The position numbers and the translations under genes were made by a program. 64,000 nt of DNA from Pyrenophora tritici-repentis (Eukaryota; Ascomycota; Dothideomycetes; Pleosporales; Pleosporaceae): contig NC_089391.1 in the NCBI RefSeq assembly GCF_003171515.1, positions 4,836,001 to 4,900,000 of the forward strand. Reading direction: 5' to 3'. The notes below the pieces were generated by a model. It ran no database searches and had not been told where the DNA came from. It saw nothing but the letters and a program-made list of their open reading frames with translations. Of this stretch, positions 1 to 11,150 are shown in pieces (position 1 is the stretch's first letter; the number at the start of each line of letters is the position of its first letter).

Positions 1-230
1 AGAAATCTCAAAAGTACAGGAGCATTTATCTCAGTTCGACGTCAGGTAACTCAGTTCAGTCAGTCCAGTCAGTCCGCAGGCCGCGGCGACGTCAGTTCAG
101 TCAGTCAGTTTTAGTTTAATTGAAAAGTCTTGGCAGTCAGTCCAGTCCAGTTCAGTGACCTCAGGACGTCAGTTCAGTCAGTCCAGAGAGCTCCGGACTG
201 ACTGAACTGACTGATAGCAACTCTGGGTAC
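1..230. repeat. CAGT-rich short-unit repeat with hairpin
   Basis: Degenerate repeats of CAGTC, CAGTTCAGT and similar units fill the start of the window. Positions 168-184 (GTCAGTTCAGTCAGTCC) are perfectly inverted at 195-211, leaving a 10-base loop, so the block can form a 17-bp hairpin. The block stops close to the point where the neighbouring dioxygenase gene loses its 5' exons. It may be the edge of a minisatellite or a rearrangement junction. I do not recognise a named element. Confidence 0.7.
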
Positions 231-278
231 GGCCAGCCACCACTTCCTCATTTAGGCAGACACTAACTGCTGCTCAAG

Positions 279-977
279 AACAACACGTCCGACTACACCT
301 CATTGATCATGAGAGTCGTCCCTGAATATGGAGGTTAGTACCCTATCGCAATACAACGGCCAGGTGTGAACCAGCTACTAACCGAATCCAGGTGATACAG
401 TCTTCGCCAGTGCATACGAAGTCTACGACAGGCTTTCTGCTCCTTACCAGAAGTTCCTGGAGGGCCTAACTTGCACGTTCCGACCCGTGGGTTTCGAAGA
501 AGACCCAGAGGTCGCCCATCTCTACGCTGTCCCCCGTGGATCACCTGTCAACATTGGCCCCAGCCTTACTGCCATTCACCCCATGTTGCGATCGAACCCA
601 GTAACGGGTTGGCGCAGCGTCTTTGGTGTCGGGCACCACGCTCAACGGGTCAACGAACTTACCGAGGCAGAAAGCCAGAAATTGTTGAAATGGTTGTCGG
701 ATCTGATCACAGAGAACCATGACCTTCAGGTAAGTCATTCTGCTAGGCAAAGTCCGTTTGTTTCGCCAAGAAAACTCTCACTGACACTGCCACACAGCTG
801 CGCATGAAGTGGGGTGTCAACGACTTGGCGGTATGGGACAACCGGGCTGTTTACCACACAGCCACATATGATTACGACGGCCCTCGATCTGGACACCGCG
901 TTGTTAGTGTGGCCGAGGCACCATACCTGAACATGCATAGTGTCGGACGCGATGAAGCTCTCAACGGAAAGGCATAG
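279..977 (+). pseudogene. TauD/TfdA-type alpha-ketoglutarate dioxygenase, 5'-truncated
   Basis: This is the C-terminal part of a TauD/TfdA-family non-heme iron, 2-oxoglutarate dioxygenase (family role: oxidising sulfonates and related small acids). The exons are 279-333, 392-729 and 798-977. The introns have GT-AG ends and CTAAC-like branch points. The joined reading runs TSDYTSL..., then GGDTVFASAYEVYDRLSAPY, then the C-terminal WDNRAVYHTATYDYDGPRSG region. That region contains the distal iron-binding His and, just after it, the co-substrate-binding Arg of GHR. The proximal HxD motif, which should lie just before the first visible exon, is missing because positions 1-230 are repeat DNA. An acceptor at 277-278 with CTAAC at 263-267 shows that an exon once lay upstream. 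The remaining reading frame is clean, so truncation may be recent. A start at ATG 309 would give a fragment without a complete active site. Family assignment is firm; pseudogene status is inferred. Confidence 0.75.
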
Positions 978-1804
978 GGAATAGTGACGGAATCGGTTGT
1001 CCTTGTACTAGATAGAGCTCAAGATAGTGGCTAGCCAGAAATTGGTTTAGCTTTTCCCCAGGTCTTCTCAATGTGAAAGCACGTATACCGGTACGCTGTA
1101 CTCTTACTACTTGCCCGTCCGTCATAAGACACCATCTGCCGTCCACCGACATATCCGGAGCTACCCAACCTAGACCAAGGCTCCCGAAATATTGACAAGG
1201 GCCTCTCGAGGTATCCTGGATCGATATCGCCGACAGGTCAGAGCGGGCATTCAGCAGACGGATGTGGCAGAAAGAGGTCGGAGCAACTTTCTAATATGGC
1301 GCACACGAGTGAATTGACCCTCATTGCTACTGTTGGGAGCGCTTGGATCAGGTACGTTCAGGAGTGGAAATGTGTATCGCTGTAAGGATCAGAGAGATCA
1401 GAAGGAAAGTCCGGAATATGACTCGGGCCAGTCCGATCCTTGGCGCTGGGCCGGCATCTCGATGTCCGGTCCAGTCACGTGGTCGGCGCCTCAACACCAA
1501 ACACCCCTTCTCCGCAAGACGCTTACATATCAAGCAGTGCTAGATCAGTCCAATTCAGATGGATTGAGGCTGGAGAGGCTGAAAAAAAGGCTCTGGATAC
1601 AAAACAAGCCAGTCATTCCACAAGTTCTCAGTTCAAAACTAGCGAGAAAGGACGTGTGTTGATACATGGTCGCTAAGCTCTATAAGTCGGTTTTCGTTCT
1701 TCTTCTCCTCTCCCATAATCTATAGTTCTCATAATACATGATTTCATCTAGCAACCCAGAACCATGTCTACATCTATTTTCAAATAACACTCAAACCCAC
1801 CTCA
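978..1804. other. Intergenic, no gene seen
   Basis: Tail side of both the dioxygenase fragment and the MFS gene. Short open frames around 1324-1676 overlap one another on both strands and show no domain or splice structure, so I call none. Confidence 0.5.
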
Positions 1805-3642
1805 CTATTTTGACGGCACCGTCTCCGTAACTGGTCTCTGTATGACACCTTGCTCTCCCGCTTCCACAGATTCGTCTTTATTTTCACTCTCGCCAGTCTG
1901 CACGCTTTCTTGCTTTTCTTCCTTCACCTCCTCCTTCCGTTGCAGTCCCCGGTCCTTGACCAAAAAGCAGCCCAAGAGACACGTACCCATAAAAGGTGCC
2001 AGGACGGTAAACACGGTGTGAGAAGCAGTCATATAGCCATCTAGCAGAGCCTCGATATCTGCACCGGGGAGGTTGTTGAAACTGGGTATGCTGTACGAAG
2101 ACGAAACGAGAGTCCGGAGGTGTGGCGGCAAACTGTTCCGCAGCGAACTCTGCATGACTTGCGCTGAGACTGCAAGACCGACGGCGCCACCAAGGCCTCG
2201 CAGGAAGTTCCGGTTTGATATGACAACAGCTCGCTGGGCTTTGGGTGAATGCGCTTGCAGGGCAATAAGGCATGGCTGAAAAACGTTCCCAACGCCGGCA
2301 CCTAGTATTGCCAAGACAATGCCAATGATACCTGGAGCAGTTGTTCTGCTGAAGAAACACATGGACACAGCCCCCCTATGCTCTTGGTTAGCAAAGTCCA
2401 GTCGCTAAACAACCACAGATTCAACTAGCAGGCCAAAAGGCAATGTAGGGCAGAAAATTGGGAGTAAAGGAAAAGGAGAATACTGACAAAGTCCAAAGTG
2501 TAAATCCAGACCAGATAACCTCCCCATATCTACCGCTTTTCGATATATAAAGCCCCGAGCCGACGCTGAAGATCATTTGAACTGCAACAAACGGTACCAG
2601 GAGAGCAGATGCCCCAACTGGGCTGTACCCCAGAACATTCTGGAAGTAGATTGGCAGATAGTACAGCGCCGCATAATACGCGAACCCAAACAAGAAGTTT
2701 TGTGCGAGTATGACGCTAACGGCTGGTGTTTTGAACATGGACACTAAACAGTAGCAAGGTGTTAGCAACCATGTCTCGTGTGTGAATTCCAAGGGCAAAC
2801 TTGCGAGGCATAACAGGCAGGCGGGATACCTTCCACTCCACAATCAGGAAGGCGACGAATGCAACGGCCGAGATGGCAAGCATTGCAATGACCATGGGAG
2901 AGTTCCAGACGAAGTAAGAGCCTCCTCCGGATATGGGAACCAGGAAAAATACAATAGCGATTGAGCCGGTGATGATTCCCCAGTAGTCGATCAACCCTAG
3001 TGTCTCCTTGCGTTTCCTTGGCGGCATTGACGACGGTACCAAGAAGAATGATAGTACAGCTGACGCAGCAGCCAAGGGTCCCAGGAGGTAGAAGAAGTTG
3101 CGCCAGGAAGATGTTTCTGCAAAAGCGGCAGAGACAAATGGACCTATAATGTTACCCAAGCCAATGCATCCACCGAGTAGACCCTGATAATAGCCACGCT
3201 GCTGAAGGGTAACGATGTCGGAAACGATGATCATGGTAAGCGAGTTGATGCCTCCCATGGCAATACCAGCAAGCGCCCGGAAGATGTACAACGAGGGTCC
3301 ATTCTTAGCAGTCGCACACAAGATGTCGCCTACCGCCAACAGTATAAGTGCCGACAGGTAAACCACCTTGCGGCCAAAGATATCAGAAAGCCGACCGTAG
3401 AGGACCTGAAACACGGTATTGCCGACAAACGAAGAAGTACCTGCCCAGGAGATGGTGTCCTGGGCGTTTAGATCTCTTGCCATTGTTGGCAGAATCACCG
3501 CGATACCATTCTGATCTGCGTATGTGATCAAAAAGGCAAAAGCCAGGGTCCCGAATACGATGATGAGTCGGGCGCGAGGGAGGAGGTTGGTTTGGTCCAC
3601 GAGAGTCTTCTCAGCCTGCTTTTGCTGGCTCGAAGACGACAT
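1805..3642 (-). CDS. MFS multidrug exporter, DHA2 (14-TM) type
   Basis: Predicted plasma-membrane proton-coupled exporter of the major facilitator superfamily. Such proteins commonly export toxins, drugs or secondary metabolites. The exons are 3642-2805, 2743-2488 and 2375-1805, encoding 554 residues, the usual size for 14-TM members. Visible signatures are the loop 2-3 motif GRLSDIFGRK near residue 95, the antiporter motif C stretch GLGNIIGPFVSAAF near residue 170, and repeated hydrophobic segments throughout. A charged Glu/Lys-rich cytoplasmic tail follows. The first intron (2744-2804) starts with GC: the junction C|GCAAGT...TTTAG|TG restores the family sequence LPVMPLSMFKTPAVSV, whereas the nearby GT does not keep frame. 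The second intron (2376-2487) is GT-AG and joins LWTL to GAVSMCFFSRTTAPG. The start at 3642 (MSSSSQQKQ) is preferred over an in-frame ATG 18 codons upstream. The substrate is unknown. The neighbours suggest a former metabolite cluster. Confidence 0.9.
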
Positions 3643-5303
3643 TGTGGACGATGGAGGTACGACAAAAAAGACAAGACAATCTGAACTACAGGCCACAGGA
3701 GGTGTTGAGCAGTCGTGTGGCGTTTTAGACGATTCCTAGTTCGCATTTCCGGCTCGGAAAAGCGATGCGAGGCAAGGCAAACTTAGTTTGGTCCGACCTG
3801 CTAATTGACCGATCGGTGATTTTTGTCGGCTTTTTCCCCATTTGGACTAATCGGAACAAAGATCTACCGAGCTTTCTTAGTGCGAACAGGCTGTTCTAGG
3901 CGATAAGAGGGGCCGTCTTATACTCCATACCTTTTCAATATGCCAGTCCTTCCATGTTGGTTCTCATCTTTACAGGTGCGCCTAGCTAGGGCATACCTTG
4001 TAGCAACGGGACGTTTAGAGCGTACGGTACCACTCCATTGCTCTTTTACCCGAGAAATATATTGCAGCGAGATGCCGACGCAACTGTAATATGGGTGAAA
4101 CGGCACTGTCACCAAGACTGTCTTGGGATACAGCCTACCATCTGGTCAGCTCTCTACTCCATATCCGTGCGTTCAGAACCACAGCTAGTCAGACCTTCCA
4201 GGAAACAACAGCGCTTCGTCAGGTTTACCTTCCAAACTGCCAAGAAATTCCGGCAAGTTAACCTTAAGTTCGCCAGAGTCTTAGCCGACGAGCAGAGTCT
4301 TGGACGCCGATTCCCCACCACATGAGCCCACCTTCCGCACACCACAAAAGACACAGCCAATACAGCTTACGTGGTTGAAGCTGAGTATGGTATGGCGCAT
4401 GGATTGACCGCCTCCACGCGATTGAACGCCTGCCCTTCTCCTTGGACTATTCTGGCGATGCGCGCGGGCTGGCTAGCAGTCGTTCCTCCAAGACCCACGT
4501 ACACCCCACCAGACACGTAACATGCTTTGGCGGGCGTAACCGCAACGGGCCGCCGAAGCGCCCAGAGTCTAGCCGACTAGTGCCCGAAGGATATCTCAAC
4601 GCCAACGATATGGGACCAACTACTCCAAAAACGATATCGCCTTCTATTCCACTCTGTAGTAGTGCCTATCATAATAGTGCTTATCGTAGTAGTATTCGAT
4701 CTTCTTCTCGTTACCAGCGGGAAGGTTTTTCAATTGAAATAAGCGCTAGGAGATTTCCGTCTCACTCAGCCCGGCAGACTTAACATCTCTACCGCTGTGA
4801 TGGGCAAAGATATTCCCTCAAACTACTGTTCCCTGATAGGTGGAAGAAGTAGGATAGCGAGGCGAAATCGGTCAAGCCCTTGCACGTCGGTAAGCGCTAC
4901 CGGTGATTCCGGTGGCTATGGTTCCTCTTATCAGGTAACTTCTGGGATCTCGGGCGGTCTTGCCTGTCGCAGATCGTCCAAGACCGATTTGTTTGCGGAG
5001 GACGTGGCGGTGAGATGGAAGCAAGGCTGGGTCAGGGCTAGTTAGATCTGGGGGTACTAGAACTGATATGAACATGGTGGGCTCCTGTTCTGAATCGATG
5101 GAGGGTTTATTGGGCCTAGCGTGATGCGAGACTTTCACAAGGATGCCTTGTTCAGAAGGATGGAGTGTGGATAATAACTGATGCTTGAGTAGCTTTCACA
5201 AATAGGGCGATGTGCATTGCCAACAATCCCAGATCCACTTACGCGCGAAGCATGCGCAGAAATTGAAGACGAAAATCCCATCAGAGAGGGGCTGAACTGT
5301 ATT
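3643..5303. other. Intergenic, no supported gene
   Basis: About 1.7 kb upstream of the MFS gene and downstream of the broken regulator. Open frames here are short and overlapping and none shows a domain. There is a small imperfect AGTAGTGCCTAT/AATAGTGCTTAT repeat near 4658-4695. The part next to 3643 should contain the MFS promoter, but I see no distinctive site. Confidence 0.5.
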
Positions 5304-6526
5304 CTATGGAGACGATGCGTCTCTTCCAAGTCTATCCTTGAGTAGAATAAAGTACTTTTTCAAGTCGCTGCTAAGGTGAGCGACCGGTTCGGGTATCTCG
5401 GGTTGGCTTAGTTGAGATTGCTGTGGCCTTGCCGATTGCTCATTCAAAACCTCCATTAATTCAATGCATCGCTGGACTTCAGTTTCGACGGCCATTGCGA
5501 GAATTTCGCCTTCTCTCCCCGTGGTGTTGACCTGGAAGCTGCCAAAGTAGACGGGGAGGGTCGGGGGACTGGAGACGGAGACGCAGACTCCGCAACAATC
5601 AATCGGATCGGCATGATTGATTCCTATCTAGGTTAAAGGCTGCCTAATGAAGTAATTCTTTAACCTATATAGGAATCAATCATGTCAATCGATTGATTGT
5701 TGCGGAGTCTGCGGAGACGTTGAGTGTCCACTCGAGACAGCAGCCCACTCTGTGCAGAAGGAGCAGACATATCCACATCGTGTTCTTCTTGGCACAGGAT
5801 TGACAACCGAGTGACTTCTCAACAGACGATATTGCTTGCCGAGTAAGGTTTAGTACTTGGTCTAGTGGGACGTCTGCCTGCTGTACATTCAACTCGTACA
5901 TGCGATGAAGATAGGTAGTTTGGCTCTCGATACAGAAACACGTTTCTGTGTTACCAACACTGCTACTACCGCTCTCTGAGTGCTCGAATTGGAGAGAAGA
6001 GGTGGGTGGGAAATTGAAGTTGCCGGGAGGACTCTCAGAATTGAAGCCGTTCACACTTGGAGCGTCGTGTGCTTGGGACCCGAAGCTTGGGAAAAAAGCA
6101 TTGTTGAGGAATGATCTGCGAGAGGCGAGTTGGTTGGCGCCAGGGAGATGCTCCTGCAGTTCAACAGGTTTGGTTCGAAAAAGTCGGATTGTTGTGGATC
6201 CATCTGGTTGCCGAAACATGGTGCTTTAGTCATAGTAAGTATCCATGTCACTCTCAAACCGGATAAGCACACATACTCTGCAGGCTCTCAACTGAACTGG
6301 ACGTGTTGTAGTCAATGTCCTTGGTAGGCCTCACGGATATTTGGGACGAGCGGCGGGTTTTTCCTTTGGGCTTGCCCAAGGGTAAGCCGGGGCTATACGT
6401 GCAGGTAAAGTTCAACCTCTCACACCGTGAGCATTGAGGTTTGGTCCGACAGCACTTGACTTTGGATCGAAAACATTGGTCGCATGATGAGTTGGTCCGG
6501 GCTGATTTACGAGAATCCATTTCCAT
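5304..6526 (-). pseudogene. Zn2Cys6 transcription factor interrupted by a MITE
   Basis: Fungal binuclear zinc cluster regulator of the kind found in secondary-metabolite clusters (AflR-like layout). Exon 1 (6526-6277) carries the zinc cluster C-x2-C-x6-C-x6-C-x2-C-x6-C, beginning CDQCFRSKVKC. An intron 6276-6204 follows, using GTATGT and CCAG with a CTAA branch. Exon 2 starts at 6203 and runs to 5712, where a 128-bp foldback element (5584-5711) is inserted. Translation would stop inside the element at about 5680. Beyond it, in the frame expected after removing the element and one 8-bp duplication, the sequence continues through PTLPVYFGSFQVNTTGREGE and the helix AVETEVQRCIELMEVLNEQ to a stop at 5304-5306. 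The uninterrupted host frame would encode about 337 residues. The gene is therefore most likely inactive, or makes a truncated DNA-binding protein. It lies between the MFS exporter and the methyltransferase, which it may once have controlled. Confidence 0.8.
5584..5711. mobile_element. Foldback hAT-like MITE, copy 1
   Basis: A 128-bp non-autonomous element with the terminal inverted repeat CAGACTCCGCAACAATCAAT at both ends (22 bp identical to position 5605). It is flanked by perfect 8-bp direct repeats CGGAGACG at 5576-5583 and 5712-5719. A second inverted pair lies inside, 5612-5638 against 5658-5684, so almost the whole element folds into one hairpin. The 8-bp target duplication points to hAT-type transposition. 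The element encodes nothing and interrupts the zinc-cluster regulator. Confidence 0.92.
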
Positions 6527-7358
6527 CGATGACAAGGCTGCTGTAGGGGCGTAAATGCGGTAGTAAGCACGCATCGTCTTATATCTTATACTGCCCAGTT
6601 GCCCCCTGGAAGTTTTTCTCGCTAAAAGACGCATCTATGCCGAGAAATGGTGCCATATGGGGGTAAATAGAGGTATGCTGGGACTCCAAAAGCATGACTA
6701 GCTTATCGGTACGTTGCTCTTGGGAAATTCCATGTCGACAAACAATTCGACGATACCTGTTGTTTACGGCCCTGTATCCCAAGCTGCAATCTTCATTGCG
6801 GCGGCTTGGAGCGGCCGCTAGACCATGTCAATTGCCAAGACGCAAGCCTCGACATGAAGGATTCGTGTCCAGTGGGTGGATAGATGAATGACGCCAGGAT
6901 AGGCCGGGCTATGCAAAGTATCCACGTATGAGGGGAACAACGAGAGTTTTAGGTAGCAACCTGCCCCTGGGAATGAATCACATGCGTCATCCGGGCCGTT
7001 CCTTACAACAGGGGTTGCCTGGCCCCGACTGCTGTACACATTTATTACCCAAGTAGTACGGCGAGTTGATGGACGCGCTCGTGATCGTCATTGCATTTTG
7101 ACTCGGAAGAATTGCCCTGAGTTGTTCTCTGAGTCGTTCCGTATGGTATTGCTGGTCACTGACGGCTGGGTCTGGGCTTTTTATCGGCCCGGCATCAGTC
7201 GGCTTTCCATCTTCACATGCACATGACTGCGTTGCCTATTCGCACTTACATTGTAACCTGCAGCAAGCCGGCCTTGTGTTGTAGCCCCAGTCTCTTTCTC
7301 AAGTCCCTTAACATAGAGACCTGCCCGCTGCCAGACACGGGTAGCAATCCTCATCGAA
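6527..7358. other. Intergenic, probable divergent promoter region
   Basis: Separates the broken regulator (minus strand) from the methyltransferase (plus strand), so it should hold both promoters. I see no gene, repeat or clear palindromic operator. Confidence 0.45.
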
Positions 7359-8304
7359 ATGTCTACTTTTGCGTACAGTTTTTCCCCTAGCATCATTCTT
7401 CTGTGGCTAGCTAACCCTCTTCCATAGCAAAGCCACGTTCTCTGCAACCCGCTATGCCGTCTCTCGGCCTTCCTATCCGCCTGCGCTATACGAAAAAGTC
7501 CTAGGTTACCATAAAGGACAGCAACGACTATGTGTCGACCTGGGAACCGGCCACGGTTTGATACCCAGATACTTGGCATCCAGCTTCGACCACGTGGTGG
7601 GGTTGGATCCTTCTGCTGGCATGGTTGCCGAGGCGAAAGAGCGAAGCAAAAGTTTCACAAACTTGAAGTTCATGCAATCCTCCGCAGAGAAGATGCCAAT
7701 GATTGCCGATGACTCGGTAGATCTCGTCACTGCTGGACAGGCCGCCCACTGGTTCAACCATACCGATGTGTTCAAGGAGCTCCGCCGAATCCTTCGACCA
7801 CAGGGTACTTTGGCCTACTGGGGATACAAAGACCATGTACTGGTCAACCGTCCGATCGCGACCAAGGTGCTCAACGACTACGCATATGGAAAGGAGAAGA
7901 AGTTTCTCGGTAGTTATTGGGGCCAGCCGGGCCGCTCGATTGTTCAGAATTTGCTTCGGTCTGTGCATCCCCCTCCGTCTGGTTGGGCAGACATTATGCG
8001 AATAGAGTACGAGCCCGAAGCTCCTGCAAACTCTCCCACTCCAAACGAGAAGTTGATGTTCAAGCGTATGCGCTTGGGGGAGATGGAGGAGTATATCCGT
8101 ACCTGGAGTTCGGTGCATTCGTGGCAGCTCGAGCACCCAGACAGGGTGCGAATACGCGATGGTGGGAAAGGCGACGTTGTCGATGAGATGATGGAAACCA
8201 TGGTCGCATCTGACCCAAGCCTTCAAGTCAATGGCGCTAATTGGCAGGAACTTGATATAGATGTCGAGTGGGGTAGTTACATTCTGCTTGCACGTAGAAA
8301 CTAG
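7359..8304 (+). CDS. SAM-dependent methyltransferase, Tmt1/Crg1-like
   Basis: Class I S-adenosylmethionine methyltransferase (Methyltransf_11 type), 296 residues, likely cytosolic. Exon 1 is only 14 nt (7359-7372). An intron 7373-7427 with branch CTAAC at 7411 follows, then exon 2 (7428-8304). The splice restores MSTFAKATFSATRYAVSRPS, the N-terminus typical of fungal relatives of trans-aconitate methyltransferase and Crg1. Motif I, VDLGTGHG, binds SAM. The acidic residue after strand 2 is in VVGLDPSAGM, and SAEKMPMIADDSVDLV matches motif II/III. The C-terminal half carries the substrate lid. The substrate cannot be read from sequence: trans-aconitate-like acids, small toxins or a cluster metabolite are all possible. 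It lies next to a broken cluster-type regulator and near an exporter, which is compatible with a metabolite role. Confidence 0.87.
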
Positions 8305-9710
8305 GTGTTAGTCCATAAGCAATATGACTAGTACCTATTTCACGAAGCCCGTATCACTTAGTGCCCACAATGCTCAACAAGAACCCGGTGAACACGTGCT
8401 GTACAGCGTCTACCGCGTGACTGAATTCCGCCGACTCAACTCAGAATTTGGTTTGAGCGGGGCCTGCCATGCAGGAACCTGGGTTCAATATCGGCGTATC
8501 CATGAGGCCAGAACGCACCGAAGAGAATCATGTCCGCTTATGGGTATCGTGGGGTGCTGCTGTCGTCCTGCTGTATGGCGTGCGTCTCAATGTTATCAGA
8601 AGTTTCCGATCGAAGTTATTCGATCGCCAAGGCGCTAGTCCTCAATCGGTTAACTCACATATCCGACCAGACATCATCAGCAACTCAGCATCACCAAACA
8701 CCCTTTAGGGTCACTCTAATAAATTAAATTCAACTCAAGATTGCGACTAAATGCTGCACAGCTTGCGCGTTCAAATTGACGCAGCGTACGTACGCTTGGA
8801 CATCTTGTAACTATGGCTAGCGTTGCGCCTGCCGTGCCCGTGCGTACGCTCAGACCGAGCCCGTGTCCCAATCTTACCCCACGCGCATCTACCGGGCCCT
8901 TCTCCATTAAGCAAGTCATGGCAGTGGGTAATACTCAACGACATGGGTAGGAACTGGGTGCATGCATCCGTTCGGCATGGCATGCAGCACTTGCCCATGC
9001 AGTCATCATTTAGACGCAGCCGAAAACCCCAGAGATCGAGCCCATGAGGACGAAGGGAAACACGGAAGCTTTTCATACAGATGTTATCAGGTTCTCGAGA
9101 TTTTACGTGGGAGAACCGGAGGCAGCATGTCTGGCCTCCTCCTTGGGTTAGAGAGAACATTGATTCTTATCTGCAACTGCATCATGTGACACGGGCGAGT
9201 ACGGACACCAGGTCGAAGACATTGCGATGCTGTTGGTCGTTTTCAAGAACAGAAGCAGCAGCGTCCATATGATGTATGTGGCAGTCTTTTGAAAAAGCAA
9301 AGAGACGCAGTGTGAAATGAAAAAGCAGAGAACGTACACAGAGAATCGAGGTTTACACATGCATCTACAGATGTGTACGGACAGCCTAGCCTGTATCGGG
9401 AGTATGACACATGGTAATAGACGTAGTCGCAATTCCTATTTGAAACAAGGCCAGTGTTGGTCGGCATAATAGGACACTCTTGTATACGCGTGATGCTATA
9501 CCTGGGCTGTAGGAAGTGTATATATAGAGGTTATATTATATCATGTAACTATACTTCATATGAAAGATCCTACTCAGAGTGGAGTCGCCAACAGCCCTGT
9601 TTGATGGACCAAGTCACAGGCCAAAAGAACCTTCCTACACCACCTATCCAAATGTGGTCCTCGCATTCCCAAGAGTACAAAACACCAGTTTCCCATTTCC
9701 CATCTCCCCT
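8305..9710. other. Intergenic, no supported gene
   Basis: 1.4 kb between convergent genes. It contains an AT-rich patch near 9510-9560 (TATATATAGAGGTTATATTATATC). Open frames are short, overlapping and featureless. Confidence 0.5.
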
Positions 9711-10664
9711 TCAATACACAACGCCAAGACGAACATCACACCCCAAACCACCCAGTCCCAGACCCTCGATAAACTCATCATGGTCCTTCACAACCCCATA
9801 ACAACTCTGCTTCCAGCCCGGAAAATGGCTCGCCTTCACCGTGATGCGCACATGCCAGATATACATTGTCATATGATTCACGCCGAGCCGGACCTGAGTG
9901 ATAACACGTCGCTTGAGCCACAAGATCCACTTTGGTGTTTTATTGTTGAGCACGGCGGAGACGACAAGCATTGCTGCGTTCGGAGGGCCACTCAGGCCAC
10001 TCCATGCGGTAGGCGTGAGGGTGTAATCGGGAAATCGCAACTGGAACAAGAGCAGTTTGTGTATATCCATCTCCTCCTTTGAGCTGTGGTCGAGATTCAG
10101 GCGCAAGGTACCTGCGGGGTTGTAGTAACTCTTGATGCGCTTGCGCACCTCGTCGCTTGCCTGTGAGGCTCGAAGCGGTGTTGGAAAGAAGACTTTGAGA
10201 TAGTCGTCTAGGACGAAGAGGGGGAAGCGGTGGGTTGATAGCCAGAGAGGACGAAATTCCTTCCGGATGGTGGTGCACACTTGTGTCAGTCCGATGTAGG
10301 GTAGAGGCCTTACAGACGGCCGGGGATCCTCTGGCTTTTTACCCCTGGTCTTCTTGGGCTTGAGGTGTGTGAGGGGAAAGGTCCGCTGACTTGTTTCAAT
10401 CGCGAATTCGTAGATGCGATTACGTAGTTCTGGTTGGGTTAGCATGTTTGAGCCGGGGACATTGGGTTACGCACCTCCTGGTAGGTCCATAAACCTGAAT
10501 ACATGGTTCTGTGCTACGACATCAAGCTCCTCGGCTTCCGGCACTGCATCGCGATGGATCCTGGTCTGTTGAACGTTCCCCCTTCGTTGGCGATGCTGTA
10601 TTGTCTTCTGGCGCTTTCTGCTAACCGTCGTGGTGTCGACCTTTCGTTTAGTGCCTGCGGTCAT
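9711..10664 (-). CDS. F-box-like 'LPxELRNRIYEFA' hypothetical protein
   Basis: Exon 1 is 10664-10475 and exon 2 is 10429-9711, joined across a 45-bp intron (GTGCGT...ACCAG, with CTAAC branch) to give 302 residues. The splice creates MDLPGELRNRIYEFAIE, the hallmark of a very large fungal family of F-box-like proteins in which this motif is followed by a helical region (here LTQVCTTIRKEFRPLWLSTH). The N-terminus is basic (KRKVDTTTVSRKRQK), possibly a nuclear signal. Members are thought to act as adaptors, but most have no assigned role. No substrate-binding repeats are seen. The start at 10664 is the first ATG of the exon; a further upstream exon cannot be excluded. Confidence 0.72.
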
Positions 10665-11150
10665 CCTGATAGGCTCGATCTTGGTCTTGTCTGCAGCGTC
10701 AGCAACAGATACGTCTACGAAGTTGGTTAGAGATTACTCACATTGTATTGGCAAAGTCGACGAGCACTGGTCAGGGTGGTTGAGTAGTGGTTAAGGTTGA
10801 GAGATGGAGAGGAAATGCTAAACAGGTGAGGTGCGGTGCGGTGCGTTTGTATGGCACCAACACTAGCCTTGGCGTTGGGTAAAGAAGCGGTACGCATGCG
10901 GCTGCTGGTGCCTAACCACACCGACAATAGCAGTCAGGGTCCATTGACAGCCCTGGAGAACAGTGGAAAAGGCACAACGAGCCAATTAGAGAACAGTTTT
11001 GGTCCAGAACCACACAGCCAGATAATTACACGCCTATGGCACAAACCACGTCCTGTAGTGAATAGCGATATGCATTGATTTGAACGGCGCTCTAACGAAC
11101 CCTGATCGTTCCGGGTTATTGTATCCGACATGACGAGCATTCCAGCTTCT
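10665..11150. other. Intergenic, no gene seen
   Basis: Lies between the 3' end of VPS36 and the 5' end of the F-box-like gene, both on the minus strand. No repeat or RNA gene recognised. Confidence 0.5.
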
